A stretch of DNA of 64,000 nt, from assembly GCA_037974335.1 (NCBI GenBank), contig CM075729.1:92356592-92420591 (forward strand), written 5' to 3'. Made by a program: the position numbers and the translations under genes. The DNA comes from Prionace glauca. Taxonomy: Eukaryota > Chordata > Chondrichthyes > Carcharhiniformes > Carcharhinidae. The notes beneath the pieces were generated by a model. The model was not told where the DNA came from and did not search any database. It worked only from the letters and a program-made list of their open reading frames with translations. Below are positions 43,840-56,400 of the stretch, piece by piece (position 1 is the first letter of the stretch; each line of letters starts with the position of its first letter).

Positions 43840-44140
43840 GATCTTGCGCCAACCAGTGGAACCAATCTAATGACCCTCTAACCTAAACTATTCCAATGTT
43901 ACCCATATGCCTATCCACTGACCATTTGAACGCCCTTAAAGTTGGCAAGTCCACAACTGCTGCAGGCAAGACATTCCACGCCCTTACTACCCTCTGAGTA
44001 AAGAACCTACCTCTGACATCCGTCCTGTAATTACCAGCCCTTAATTTAAAGCTATGTTGCCTCTCTGTCCTGTTTAACCTGGATAATCTCTGATTCTCTA
44101 CCAAGGAGCTGTTATAGACAACTGGCAATTGCAATCACCT
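43840..44140 (-). mobile_element. CR1 group A 3' fragment in the second ERV leader
   Basis: Reads on the - strand as FKLRAGNYRTDVRGRFFTQRVVRAWN and on to SVDRHMGNIGIV. The same fragment sits in the first leader (53925-54240), so it entered the ERV before the leader was doubled. Confidence 0.88.
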
Positions 44141-44721
44141 TCCTAAGCTTGGGAGCCCTTTTACCGATTTCCTTATGGGCATGATTCCCACAATTCTCTC
44201 CCTCAGATCCCAGATCCGGTTTCAGGGCATCACCCCACTGTACCCATTTGGGCCACTTTGGGTTCAAATATAAACGGGGAACGTTTCCCATTCGGCATGA
44301 CTGGCCATAATTATTTCCTTTTAGGATTTGTCACTTGAGTATAGGTAAGGGTTTGGGGTAGGGATCCGGTTTTCACGAAATTCCCTCCCATAGATTTTAC
44401 CCAAATTCCCCAGACTGTTCTAGTTTTAACTCCACAGTTTGTCCACCTTGTGTTACAGACACTAGATCTCTGGCCCAATTTACTGGTTGAATCTGTATTA
44501 GTCCTTCACTCGCTTAAGACTGGCCATCACGTGGGGCAATTTCTCTCTTAATTCAGGCTCAGACGGAGTGTTGGAGAATACCGGGTTGAAGGTTCAACTT
44601 CGGGGCAACGTATCACTTCTTATCAAAGCCCTCTCTGGGGTGCCAATGTTGTACCTGTTAATTCTCAGGTACTTTCCACCAGTTTGCTAACTCCAAGGTT
44701 TTACCCCGGTGCCCTTATTTG

Positions 44722-46831
44722 AACAAAGAACAACACAGCACGGGAAACAGGCCCTTTGGCCCAACGAGCCCGCGCCGCCGTCCCATGGTCAGTGACCTAT
44801 TCATGATTTTAGTCTATGCCTAATGTGCGAGGATCAGGGAGATCCAATATAGGGACAATTTGTTACCCAATCAATCAGCCTAAAAGCACATCTTTGGGAT
44901 GTGGGAGGAAACCGGAGCACCCGGAGGAAACCCACGCAACCACGGGGAGAATGCACAAACTCCCACAGAAACAGGCCCAAATCCATGTGTCCGCACAGCG
45001 ACAGAGATAGTCTCTGAGCTGCCATGTTGCCCTCGAGATGGTCCAATTTAAGCACACCAACGACATGAAGCAATAGGCAACTCCTGAAGCAATATCCAAG
45101 AGCAGCCCACTACAACCTGCCGCATGCATGCCCCTTGCTGGTCAACAAGGTGGACTTAAATGCCCGTGGAGACAAAAAATTCATTATTAAACAGGCAAAG
45201 ACTGTAACATCCCTGAGGCAAAAACGGAATCCCAAGCCTACAATGTTTAGTAAGGCCTGCTATATCCCCCTATATGTAGACCGCTCATGTGGCTGTCCAA
45301 GTGACTCTTAAGTGACTCCTAGCGTGCCTGCTTCCACCACCTTACTCGGCAGTGCATTCCACACCCCCACTATCCTTTGCGTGAAAAACTGCCCTCTAAT
45401 ATTTGTCTTATACCTAGCCCCCCTCACCCTAAGCCCGTGACCCCTCGTTCTATCCATTTCTAATAGCGGAAAAAGCTTACCACCATTTACTCTATCTATC
45501 CCCTTCATAATCTTATAAACCTCTATTAGATCCCCCCTCAGCCGACGTCTCTCAAGGGAAAACAGCCCAAGTTCATTCAATCTTTCCTCGTAAGACAGCC
45601 CTTCCATACCAGGCAGCATCCTGGTAAATCTCCTCTGCACTCTCTCCAGGATCTCTACATCCTTCCGGTAGTACGGCGACCAGAACTGGACGCAGTACTC
45701 CAAGTGAGGCCTAACCAACGTTCTATACAACTGCAACATCAGACTCCTACTCTTATATTCTATACCCCTTCCTATGAAGGCTAACATACCATACGCTTTC
45801 CTCATCACATTCTGCACCTGCACCGACACCTTCAGGGACTTGTGCACTTGCACCCCCAGGTCTCTCTGCGTATCTATACACCGGATAGTTCTACCTTTTA
45901 TCGTATAACTCCCCTCCACATTATTCCGGCCAAAGTGCATAACCTCGCATTTCTCCGGATTAAATTCCATTTGCCATCTATCTGCCCAATCTACCAGCCT
46001 GTCTATGTCCTGTTGCATACCAGGCACTGCTCCTCAGTACCCGCCAATCCAACCATCTTAGTGTCATCAGCAAATTTGCTGATCACACCACCTACCCCCT
46101 CTTCCAAGTCATTAATATATACTACAAATAGAAGAGGTCCTAGTACCGAGCCCTGCGGCACACCACTGGTGACAGACCTCCAATTTGAAAAGGAGCCTTC
46201 CACTACTACCCGCTGTCTCCTCCTCCCAAGCCAGTTCTCCACCCATCTACATACCAGGCCTTGTATCCCATGAACCTTCACCTTTTCTATCAGCCTACCA
46301 TGAGGGATCTTGTCAAACGCCTTACTGAAATCCATATCGACGACATCAACGGCTTGTCCTTCGTCAACCGTTTTTGTCACCTCTTCAAAAAATTCCACTA
46401 GATTTGTAAGGCACGACCTCCCTGTAACGAAGCCATGCTGCGTATCCCTGATCAGATTGCAGCGCTCCAGATGTTCATACATCCTATCCTTGAGGATCCT
46501 CTCCATTAGCTTGCCTATAACTGAAGTCAAGCTCACCGGCCTATAATTCCCTGGGTTATCCCTCTGACCCTTTTTAAACAACGGTACTACATTTGCAATC
46601 CGCCAATCCTCTGGGACCTCACTTGTGTCCAAAGAAGAGACAAAGATTTGCATCAGAGGCCCAGCAATTTCATCCCTCACCTCCCTTAGCAGCCTGGGAT
46701 AGATGCCATCAGGCCCCGGAGATTTATCCGTCTTTATACTGTCTAAAAGTCCCAACACCTCTTCCCTCGTGATAACTATTTCCCTCAACGGATCCTCAAA
46801 CTCCTCAAGCACAGCACCAGACATCAGGCCC
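44722..46831 (-). mobile_element. LINE D copy 1, inserted in the ERV LTR
   Basis: Reverse transcriptase in two overlapping frames (46848-46003 and 46027-45308), so one frame shift near 46010-46027; motifs [63 protein letters not shown]. The 3' UTR (45300-44722) is long, contains a V-SINE-like core (44885-45010) and ends GGGCCAAAGGGCCTGTT, TTGTTCTTTGTT. Target duplication ATTTG at 44717-44721 and 46832-46836. Confidence 0.95.
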
Positions 46832-47517
46832 ATTTGCAAGATGGACAAAGGACAAACACAAGTAAAGGTTCAACAAGTTTATTCATAATAACACTATTAA
46901 CTCTTAAATTACCCACATAAAACAAGAGGACATCCCAGATTCAAGTATAATACCCATAAAGATGGTTTGGTTAAAATTGCAGGCTCGATTCTCTGAGTCC
47001 CTCTGGTCTGTTGCCACGAAGGTGAATCTTGATGGCAGCTTCTTCCTTCCTTCCCTGGTCAGTCTTCTGCACTTCCTTCATCAAGTCTTCACTTGCTGGT
47101 GTCTGAAATGTGTCCCTTTATCCCTCTGCCTGCTTGCCTTTCCAGAAACTTCTCTGGCTTCTGGCCAATGAGGTCCCAGGAGGAGGTTCCAACCCCCAGG
47201 GGGTTTCTTGATGTCTGCCTGACAGGACACCAGGGTCTGCCCCCAGGTGTCCATCTCCATGGAGTTGCTTATATGTAACCTGTTATCAGATAAGGTAACT
47301 GCAGGAACTCTCGGTGACAGAAAGTCTGTCCTGATCTGGGCTTCTAACAATAGGCCGGTGCGTTTCAATGGGGTGTAATGATGTCCTGCTAAGTATCAGT
47401 TGGGTGCAACGACCTTTGCTGGGTGATTGATGGGTTAGGCCCAGACACGTTTGTGTATTTGTACAATTGGCCTGCCCGAGGTTTGACTGTGTTTGATTTC
47501 AATATGCCCAATTCTTT

Positions 47518-49457
47518 TGGCCGGAATAATGTGGAGGGGAGTTATACGATAAAAGGTAGAACTATCCGGAGTATAGATACGCAGAGAGACCTGGGGGTGC
47601 AAGTGCACAAGTCCCTGAAGGTGTCGGTGCAGGTGCAGAATGTGATGAGGAAAGTGTATGGTATGTTAGCCTTCATAGGAAGGGGTGTAGAATATAAGAG
47701 TAGGAGTCTGATGTTGCAGTTGTATAGAACGTTGGTTAGGCCTCACCTGGAGTACTGCATCCAGTTCTGGTCGCCGCACTACCGGAAGGATGTAGAGATC
47801 CTGGAGAGAGTGCAGAGGAGATTTACCAGGATGCTGCCTGGTATGGAAGGGCTGTCTTACATAAGAACATAAGAACATAAGAAATAGGAGCAGGAGTAGG
47901 CCATCTGGCCCTTCGAGCCTGCCCCGCCATTCAATAAGATCATGGCTGATCTGTCGTGACTCAGCTCCACCTTCCCGCCTTCTCCCCATAACCCTTAATC
48001 CCTTCTCTTATCAAAAACCCATCAACCCGTTTCTTAAAAATATTTAGCGAGGCAGCCTCCACCACTTCAACGGACAGAGAATTCCAGAGATTCACCACCC
48101 TTTGAGTGAAGAAGTTCCTCCTCAACTCTGTTCTAAACCGCCCCCCCTTTATCTTGAGGCTGTGCCCCCTAGTCCTACTGTCTTTTTTGAGCGGGAACAG
48201 TCTCTCCACCTCTATCCTATCCATCCCATTCATCATCTTATACGTCTCAATGAGATCTCCCCTCATTCTTCTAAACTCTAACGAGTACAAGCCTAGTTTA
48301 TTCAGCCTCTCCTCATAGCTCAATCCCCTCAACTCCGGTATCAGCCGAGTAAACCTCCTCTGCACTCCCTCCAGGGCCAAAACATCCTTGCGCAGGTGCG
48401 GCGCCCAAAACTGCACACAGTACTCCAGCTGCGGCCTCACCAATGCCCTATACAGCTGCAGCAAGACCTCCCTACTTTTATATTCAATCCCCTTCGCTAT
48501 GAAGGCCAGCATCCCATTCGCCTTCCTGACCACCTGCTGCACCTGCAAGCTGGGTTTTTGCGACTCATGCACAAGGACCCCGAGGTCCCTCTGCACCTTA
48601 CGAGGAAAGATTGAACGAACTTGGGCTGTTTTCCCTTGAGAGACGTCGGCTGAGGGGGGATCTAATAGAGGTTTATAAGATTATGAAGGGGATAGATAGA
48701 GTAAATGGTTGAAAGCTTTTTCCGCTTTTAGAAATGGATAGAACGAGGGGTCACGGGCTTAGGGTGAGGGGGGCTAGGTATAAGACAAATATTAGAGGGC
48801 AGTTTTTCACGCAAAGGGTAGTGGGGATGTGGAATGCATTGCTGAGTAAGGAGGTGTAAGCAGGCACGCTAGGGTTGTTTAAGATTCACTTGGACAGCCA
48901 CATGAGCGGTCTACATTTAGGGGGATATAGCAGGCCTTACTAAACATTGTAGGCTTGGGATTCCGTTTTTGCCTCAGGGATGTTACAGTCTTTGCCTGTT
49001 TAATAATGAATTTTTTGTCTCCACAGGCATTTAAGTCCACCTTGTTGACCAGCAAGGGGCAGGTTGTGGTGGGCTGCTGTTGGATGTTGCTTCGGGAGTT
49101 GCCTACTGCTTCATGTAGTTGGTGTGCTTAAACTGGACTATCTCGAGGGCAGCATGACAGCTCAGAGACTATCTCTGTTGCTGTGCGGACACATGGATTT
49201 GGGCCTGTGTCCGTGGGAGTTTGCGCGTTCTCCCCGTGGTTGCGTGGGTTTCCTCCGGGTGCTCCGGTTTCCTCCCACATCCCAAAAATGTGCTTTTAGG
49301 CTGACTGATTGGGTAACAAATTGTCCCTATATTGGACCTCCCTGATCCTCGCGCATTACGCGTAGACTAAAATCATGAATAGGTCACTGAGACAATGGGA
49401 CAGCGGCGCGGGCTCGTTGGGCCGAAGGGCCTGTTTCCCGTGCTGTGTTGTTCTTTG
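47518..49457 (+). mobile_element. LINE D copy 2, inserted in the ERV LTR, opposite to copy 1
   Basis: RT from FGRNNVEGSYTIKGRTI to LPGMEGLSY (47518-47860), resuming after an inserted LINE C at 48602 ([19 protein letters not shown] in parts) to the 3' UTR with the V-SINE-like core (49190-49290) and GGGCCGAAGGGCCTGT tail. A stop lies at about 48709. TTCTTT is doubled at 47512-47517 and 49458-49463. Together with copy 1 it makes an inverted pair around a 0.7-kb LTR piece. Confidence 0.95.
47861..48596 (-). mobile_element. LINE C inserted in LINE D copy 2
   Basis: An open 211-residue frame (48596-47961): [76 protein letters not shown], then the group C tail. CTTAC is doubled at 47856-47860 and 48597-48601. 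No stop inside: the youngest layer of the nest. Confidence 0.96.
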
Positions 49458-49855
49458 TTCTTTAATTTAGGATATCCAATTTTATCAGCCTTAAACCTCG
49501 GTCCTGTTTATATTTCCACACCCCCTCCTGTTGATCCAGTGAACGTCAATGAGCCGATCACACAATTCTCACCAAACTATCTCAAAAAGCAAGTACCCTG
49601 AATCTGGGGTTGATAGAATCATCCCTAACTCACAATCGTACCAACAAATTTAAATGAAGTAAAATAATTAAAAAAAAATAAGAAACAATACATCGATTGA
49701 GTATATACAACACAAAGCAATAAACAGTACAAAATGACAAGTGACAATACATATTAAATATAGATGGGAGGGTATCCAGGCTCTTGATTGTCGAGCCTGT
49801 CCCGATGTTGGATGGCCCTTGCCGTGTCCAAGTTTTACAGAAATTCCTTCTTCCA

Positions 49856-51833
49856 TCAGGTGAATTTAGATGTGAGGATGGTTACGTACACTGCCATATC
49901 TAGGATTCCTGTTACGGCCAGGTGTGACGGAATGTGGACCCATGAGTAGATTTGGACATTTGAACCCCAATCCCAGAGGTCCTCCCACCATGTAATGACA
50001 TTAATTTCTCTGATGTTCTTTTCTATTTCCCCTGTTTGTTGCACCATTTTGACAAAGGTCTTGTGGGCTGCGATCAATTGTGTCCGAATTTGTTGAAGTT
50101 TCTCGGGAAGAAGTGTTATCCCAGTATCAAATTTTTCAAAATAGTCTCCCAAGCTTTGTCTCAATTTCTCGCTAGCATTTATTCGTGTTTTCTCTCTTCT
50201 GTGTATGTCTACCATCTCAATTAACCCTATCCTAGCAGGAATCTGTGGTTTAATGCAAAAGGTAGTGTTGTGGATGTTACAAATGGCTGCCCGATTCTGG
50301 TAATTTTCCAGCGAGGTTGTAATAAAATATTCTCTCTCCCCCTGTAAGCCACCCGGGTGACATCCCTTTCCAAATTTCAAATTTCCAGTGTACAATTTAG
50401 GTGAGTGGTTGTTCTGAATCCACACAGGGCATGTTCATTTTCATACACTGGATATGGACACACAACCATTTTATCTGTGTGTTCACATTTCTCCAGACTG
50501 GTGCCTATGAGCTTCTCTCCTTTCTCAACCACATACGATAGAGTCCCCTGGTATCCCATCCACATCCCTCCTTTAATCATCCCTATATTTTCAGCTTCAA
50601 AAAGTCTCAACCCAACCTTATCTTTTAAAATTTTTCCCAACACCATTCCTAGTGCAGTCCCCAGGGTTCCTCTACAACTACCGTTAGACCAGACCTTGGT
50701 CAGTTGCCGTAATTGGCAGTTAGTGACATTGGGGTGTCTTTTTCCCCGGTACAGGTGTTCAATCTGTTCATCATTGATCCAGGACGGAACTTCTCTCCTG
50801 CTAACATGGTCGAGATTCGCTCTTAACGGCTCGACTATCCATTGCTCATAGATGCTACATAGAGCTCGGTTCTGTTGCCTGGCATCATCTTCCACCCTCT
50901 CTCGGGCGATCTGATTAATAGTTTGGGCATGTTCTTCTAGTACAGTAACCATAAGGATACTAGCCCTGTTCTCAGCTAAGTCTCCCTCAGCATCTTGTCG
51001 AGCATTTTCATTTGAGCTGTCCAAGGCCTGTTTAACTTGTCGGGTTAGGACTCTGAGTTTATTATCCAAATCAGCCAGATCCAGTGCATTAGTGGTGGAT
51101 AACCCTGCTCCGTACACAGTCAACGGATCATTCAGGATTTTCCTCCTCTTGTGCCCCTTTGACCTGGGCATCTCTTCCCCCACGTGTGTCCCAGTCTTTC
51201 GGCTTAGCAGCTTCTGGGTCAAGTGGAGGGACAATTTTCTAAAGGACACCAGTCTGGTAATTCTGTTCCGGCTAAATCTACCACTACTGGTACCATTTTG
51301 TAATGTGTGTTGTCCAATAATATTTTCCCTGTATGTTTTAGTATCAACCCATTTTGGGGCCCTGGGGTGGATTTGGAACAAGTGAGGATGGTTGTGCTAA
51401 CATCTGGTCTCAACCCATTCTTAATTTCGGAGTATATATTCTCGTTCTGAATAACCTTACCGGGGCACTTCTTCCCTAATTCCAGCCCTTTTTCTGGGCT
51501 ATGGGCGAGACAGACTAACTCCACGCACCCATGGTTAGTGTACACCCACCAATCACTAATGAGGGTCACCCTTCGGGAGCAGTAATCAGAGCTCCCATTA
51601 TCTTTCCTATTCATCACTCTTTGGTGATTACACCCACAGGTGATATCCTTACTGGCGTGTACCAATAGGAAGCCATCCTCACATTTGCCTGCATCTGGTG
51701 GGGTGAACCACATATACCCGGGGTATCGGAGGCTGATATTCTGGTCTTTGGTTGATGCGGTGTCTGTAGTTCGGTCTGAGATGAGGAGTCCCAGATAGCA
51801 GAGAAGTATGTAGTTCATTCTGGGGGAGATCAA
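49856..51833 (-). pseudogene. env-like region of the ERV fossil
   Basis: Starts with a signal-peptide-like MNYILLCYLGLLI; many cysteines and several N-glycosylation sites; a basic GHKRRK stretch near 51150 that could be a surface/transmembrane processing site; heptad-like leucine and glutamine-rich segment after it; a hydrophobic GILDMAVYVTIL near the end. The order and position, between gag and the downstream LTR, support env, but I cannot match it to a named retroviral env. Broken. Confidence 0.6.
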
Positions 51834-52139
51834 GGTAGCACCTGTTAATGCTTATTAATACCGATTCTCTTTTTCATCTCATTACAAGAATGTCATATGA
51901 CACCCCTCTTTTTAAAAAAACAAAAATAAGCCAGGTACCCACTGCATTACCACCTCTGCTAGTGAGCACTGGGTCAAACGGTTCAGTGAGTCCCGGTACC
52001 AGGGTGCCATAGCGGGTAAGGTTTTCAGGTTCCCCATCCTTTTCGTCAGGGTCCCCTGGGGCAGGGTTTTATTCCTGAAACCCTGTAATGTGGGGGCGGG
52101 AACCGAGGGTGCGTGTGCTGGTCCTGGGGATACAGGGTG

Positions 52140-53910
52140 GGGGTTATAGCTGCTTGTCGGGCTGGTCCTTTGAGGGGCATGGGTCGGGGTCCATCATCAG
52201 GGAACTGCTGAGATGGTCATCTGGGGTCATTGGGTGGTGCCCTACAGTTCTGGGCAAAATGGTTGGGTTGCCTACAGGTATAACACTCTGCTTGTGGGTG
52301 TAGGCCTCTGGGCTCAGCTCTATATCATTCTCGGTATCAGGGATTGGGCCTATGTCCTGTGCGGTCTTGTGGTTCCCTGTGTTGGCGATCAGCAGGGGTA
52401 CATGGCCGTGTGAGGTTTGCTGGTCCCCTGAAATTTGGTGGTGCCCTACAGTCCCAGGCAAAATGGTTGGGTTGCCCACAGTTATAACACTGTGCTTGTG
52501 AGGATGCATATCTGGGATTGGTTTTATCTTGTTCCCTGTACCTGGGGTTGGGAATATATCGGGGTTCTGTGCAGGGCTGAAATCTTCTGAATCGATGATT
52601 GATGGGGGTATACGGGGGTGAGTTACCCTGTCCTCTGTTTCCACCTCCCCCTTCGTTACACCAAACCAGGGTCTGTGTGGATCGAGTTCATCATTCCGTG
52701 TTTTGTGGGCTTTGGGGGGTGTCTGTTTGTCTGACTTCCTGTTCCCACACACGAGGCATTTTGCAGATGGCCCAGGCTTCTGTGTGTGTATTATCATCAG
52801 GGTCAAAATTCTCACAGGCTTTCCGACTCCCCTCAGTGGCGTGTGCTATCAGGGTCCGGATCCATATGGACCGGTGGTGTGCATTCAATTGGACTCGTTT
52901 CATCGGCCGAAAACCGCAACAAATTAGTTCCATGTTTGGCCAGCACAGGCTGTCAGATGTTCCCCTCTCTTTTGTTGGTAACTGTTGAAGCCTTGTACCG
53001 GGTCATCCCTATTGTAGCCGATGGCAGCCAGAACGGCTGCCTTCATTTCTGATAGGGTTCCCCTGGTCATGTTCTGGGGTTTGGGTCCGGCGGAACGGAT
53101 GGCAGGACTTAAACGTAACAGAATAAGGTTAACCTCTTCTGCCTCGTCTAGGCTGTTTCAAACACGATATTGGGTGACCTGGTCAAAGAGAGCATGTGGA
53201 TCTCCAGAGGGTTCAAATACTCCAATCACTTTGGCTATATCAGGGAACTGGGTCATGATATATGGAGTTACATAAGTCACATTGTGGTTCTGTCCATCCT
53301 GTCGTCGGGTGGTGACCGGATTCATCGGCGCAGGAACCGGATTAGTGACTCGGCTTCTTGGGATGGGAATAGGACGAGGAGCTGAGACTGAGTTTTCCGA
53401 GTTGGGGGCTGGATGAGGTGGTGCCGTTGGTTCCATTACGGGGAAGGGAGGTGGGGGATCCCCAGTCAGCAGTGATTCTAGCTGTTGCATAATGGCAGGC
53501 ATCCTCTTCTAAATCCCCCTCACTCTACCCCTGGGTCACTATCCCCTGTTTCAGTTGCGTATGCACAAATTACTAGCCTTTTTATGGCTAGTTGTGACTT
53601 TAATTCTGCAAACTCAGGCAAATATTTGGAGTGGTCTGTTGCGCGAGCTGTACTTGCTTTTCCTGCTTGGTGCAAAACTTTTACTGCAGTCGGCAGGTTG
53701 CTGCATTTACGTTTAACTTCCTCTATCTGTTGGAGCGCAGCCTCTCTCTCTCACTGACAGCACACTTTGATAGGCTTTATCACATTGATCCTGGAATTGG
53801 CTCATGTGAATCATATTGATTTGGTCCCTTTCCTCTCGTGTGTGTACCTCCACTTCCAATTGTTGTATGCATGCGGTAGCACTCATTAAGTCCTGCTTGA
53901 ATTGGGTTAC
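52140..53910 (-). pseudogene. gag-like region of the ERV fossil
   Basis: Capsid-like N-terminal part with a proline-rich stretch (PPPPFPVMEPTAPPHP, near 53450) and a capsid-like VFEPSGDPHALFDQVTQY (53215-53160); then two CCHC zinc knuckles of the form CX2CX4HX4C at about 52490-52450 (CYNCGQPNHFAWDC) and 52290-52245 (CYTCRQPNHFAQNC), the retroviral nucleocapsid mark. Broken. Confidence 0.72.
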
Positions 53911-53924
53911 CTGGAACAGAGAGA

Positions 53925-54240
53925 ACATCGAACATTACAGTGCAGTACAGGCCCTTCAGCCCTCGATGTTGCGCCGACCAGTGGAACCAATCTAATGACC
54001 CTCTAACCAAAACTATTCCAATGTTACCCATATGCCTATCCACTGACCATTTGAACGCCCTTAAAGTTGGCGAGTCCACAACTGCTGCAGGCAAGGCATT
54101 CCACGCCCTTACTACCCTCTGAGTAAAGAACCTACCTCTGACATCCGTCCTGTAATTACCAGCCCTTAATTTAAAGCTATGTTGCCTCTCTGTCCCGTTT
54201 AACCTGGATAATCTCTGCTTCTCTACCAAGGAGCTGTTCT
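53925..54240 (-). mobile_element. CR1 group A 3' fragment in the first ERV leader
   Basis: Same as 43840-44140 and a little longer at its 3' end: GCGCAACATCGAGGGCTGAA, GGGCCTGTACTGCACTGT, ATGTTCGATGTTC. Confidence 0.9.
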
Positions 54241-54771
54241 AGACAACTGGCAATTGCAATCACCTTCCTAAGCTTGGGAGCCCTTTTACCGATTTCCTTA
54301 TGGGCATGATTCCCACAATTCTCTCCCTCAGATCCCAGATCCGGTTTCAGGGCATCACCCCACTGTACCCATTTGGGCCACTTTGGGTTCAAATATAAAC
54401 GGGGAACGTCTCCCATTCGGCATGACTGGCCATAATTATTTCCTTTTAGGATTTGTCACTTGAGTATAGGTAAGGGATTGGGGTAGGGGTCCGGTTTTCA
54501 CGAAATTCCCTCCCGTAGATTTTACCCAAATTCCCCAGACTGTTCTAGTTTTAACTCCACAGTTTGTCCACCTTGTGTTACAGACACTAGATCTCTGGCC
54601 CAATTTACTGGTTGAATCTGTATTAGTCCTTCACTCACTTAAGACTGGCCATCACGTGGGGCAATTTCTCTCTTAATTCAGGCTCAGACGGAGTGTTGGA
54701 GAATACCGGGTTGAAGGTTCAACTTCGGGGCAACGTATCACTTCTTATCAAAGTCCTCTCTGGGGTGCCAA

Positions 54772-55598
54772 TGTTGTACCTGTTAATTCTCAGGTACTTT
54801 CCACCAGTTTGCTAACTCCAAGGTTTTACCCCGGTGCCCTTATTTGCAAGATGGACAAAGGACAAACACAAGTAAAGGTTCAACAAGTTTATTCATAATA
54901 ACACTATTAACTCTTAAATTACCCACATAAAACAACAGGATATCCCAGATTCAACTAAACTACCCGCAAAGATGGTTTGGTTAATCTGCAGGCTCGATTC
55001 TCTGAGTCTCTCTGGTCTGTCATCACAAAGGTGAGCCTCGATGGCAGCTTTTCCCTTCCTTCCCTCCCTGGTCAGTCTTCTGGATGGTGAACGTCACTTC
55101 CTTCATCGAGCCTTTGCTCTTGGTGTGTCTGAAATGTGTTCCTTTATCCCTCTGCCTGCTTGCCTTTCCAGAAACTTCTCTGGTTCCCGGCCAATGAGGT
55201 CCCAGGAGGGGGTTCCAACCCCCAGGGGGTTTCTTGATGTCTGCCTGACAGGACACCAGGGTCTGCCCCCAGGCGTCCATCTCCATGGAGTTGCTTATAT
55301 GTAACCTGTTATCAGATAAGGTAACTGCAGGAACTCTCGGTGACAGAAAGTCTGTCCTGATCTGGGCTTCTAACAATAGGCCGGTGCGTTTCAATGGGGT
55401 GCAATGATGTCCTGCTAAGTATCAGTTGGGTGCAACCCTTTGCTGGGTGATTGATGGGTTAGACCCAGACACGTTTGTGTATTTGTACAATTGGCCTGCC
55501 CGAGGTTTGACTGTGTTTGATTTTAATATGCCCAATTCTTTAATTTAGGATATCCAATTTTATCAGCCTTAAACCTCGGTCCTGTTTATATTACCACA
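54772..55598 (-). repeat. ERV-like LTR, 5' copy
   Basis: About 827 bases, starting TGTGGTAATATAAACAGG and ending AGGTACAACA on the - strand. It matches 44647-49520 once the two LINEs in that copy are set aside. Confidence 0.88.
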
Positions 55599-56400
55599 CT
55601 CCGCCAACCCATTCGAGGCAGGATGGTCGGGGACTGACCTGACATGACAAATGTCATTAGACTTGACCAAAGTCTGAAATTCATCAGCGTGAATGCTGCT
55701 CCGTTGTCTGATAGCAACACTTCAGGAAGACCATGGATCACAAAGATCTGCCTCAGTTTATCAATGGTAAATGGAGGCTGTGATGGGTCTCATCAGCTGA
55801 TCATCCAGCCACTTGGAATGGGCATCGACTAACACCAGGAACATCTGCCCCAAAAAACATCCAGCCAAATCTACATGAAACTGTGACCACAGATGGCCGG
55901 ACATCTCAAGGGAGCATGTTCGCTGGTGGAGGTAACGCTTGCTGAGTCGGACAACTCTCACACTGCCCAACCATTTGTTCAATGTCTCTGTCAATGCCAG
56001 GCCACCAGACATAACTACTGGCCAACACTTTAGTTCTGCTCTGGTCAGTTTGGATATCATGTAACTTAAGGAACAATGGCCATTTCACAAGGGATGATAC
56101 CATGACACAGACCACCCCCCCAACAATAGCACTCCATCTTCACAGGGTACCTGGTCCCTGCAATGTAAATACAGCTTCATTTCCTCTGCCATGTCAAAGT
56201 GCCACCCGGTCATTACCATTTCCTTTGTTAACACCAGCTCCCTGTCTGTCCACGTCTGAATGTGGGCTGCTATATCTGACTGAACCTCACTCGCAGCTGT
56301 ACATCTGCTGTGTGTTCACCCCCCTGCAAAGTACGGAGAGGCGTCACAAGAATTTCGAATGGTTTGCTCGGGTCAAAGTGCATGAGCAATGACGATGATT

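Larger units (their letters stand above)
44647..49520 (-). repeat. ERV-like LTR, second copy, split by two LINE D insertions
   Basis: LTR pieces at 49520-49458, 47517-46832 and 44721-44647. The element's purine tract (AGGAGGGGG) abuts the 49520 edge, which fixes this as the LTR downstream of env. Confidence 0.88.
43829..55598 (-). mobile_element. Endogenous-retrovirus-like fossil with tandem LTR structure
   Basis: Read on the - strand: LTR (55598-54772), primer-site-like TGGCACCCCAGAGAGG, a leader with a small LINE fragment, gag-like and env-like regions, a purine tract AGGAGGGGG, a second LTR (49520-44647, split by two LINEs), then a second partial leader. CTCC is doubled at the outer edges (43825-43828, 55599-55602) inside gypsy integrase. 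I recognise no pol region. The two LTRs are about 95% alike by eye, so the element is of moderate age. It is broken, with several breaks. Gamma/epsilon-like by 4-base target duplication and gag zinc knuckles, but the family is not fixed. Confidence 0.8.
42780..56400 (-). mobile_element. Ty3/gypsy LTR retrotransposon fossil, split by an ERV-like fossil
   Basis: Parts visible on the - strand: the RNase H-integrase linker and integrase zinc-binding region (56300-55900; WWPGID, CESC), the start of the integrase core (VDLAG, VLVDAHSKW, 55900-55800; HPASNGLAE at 55630-55603), then beyond the inserted ERV the end of the core and the C-terminal domain with PAWVPGRVVEK (43828-43430), the polyprotein end (43400-43100), and one 3' LTR. 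The 5' half (gag, protease, most of RT and the 5' LTR) is not seen. Broken, old. Confidence 0.85.
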
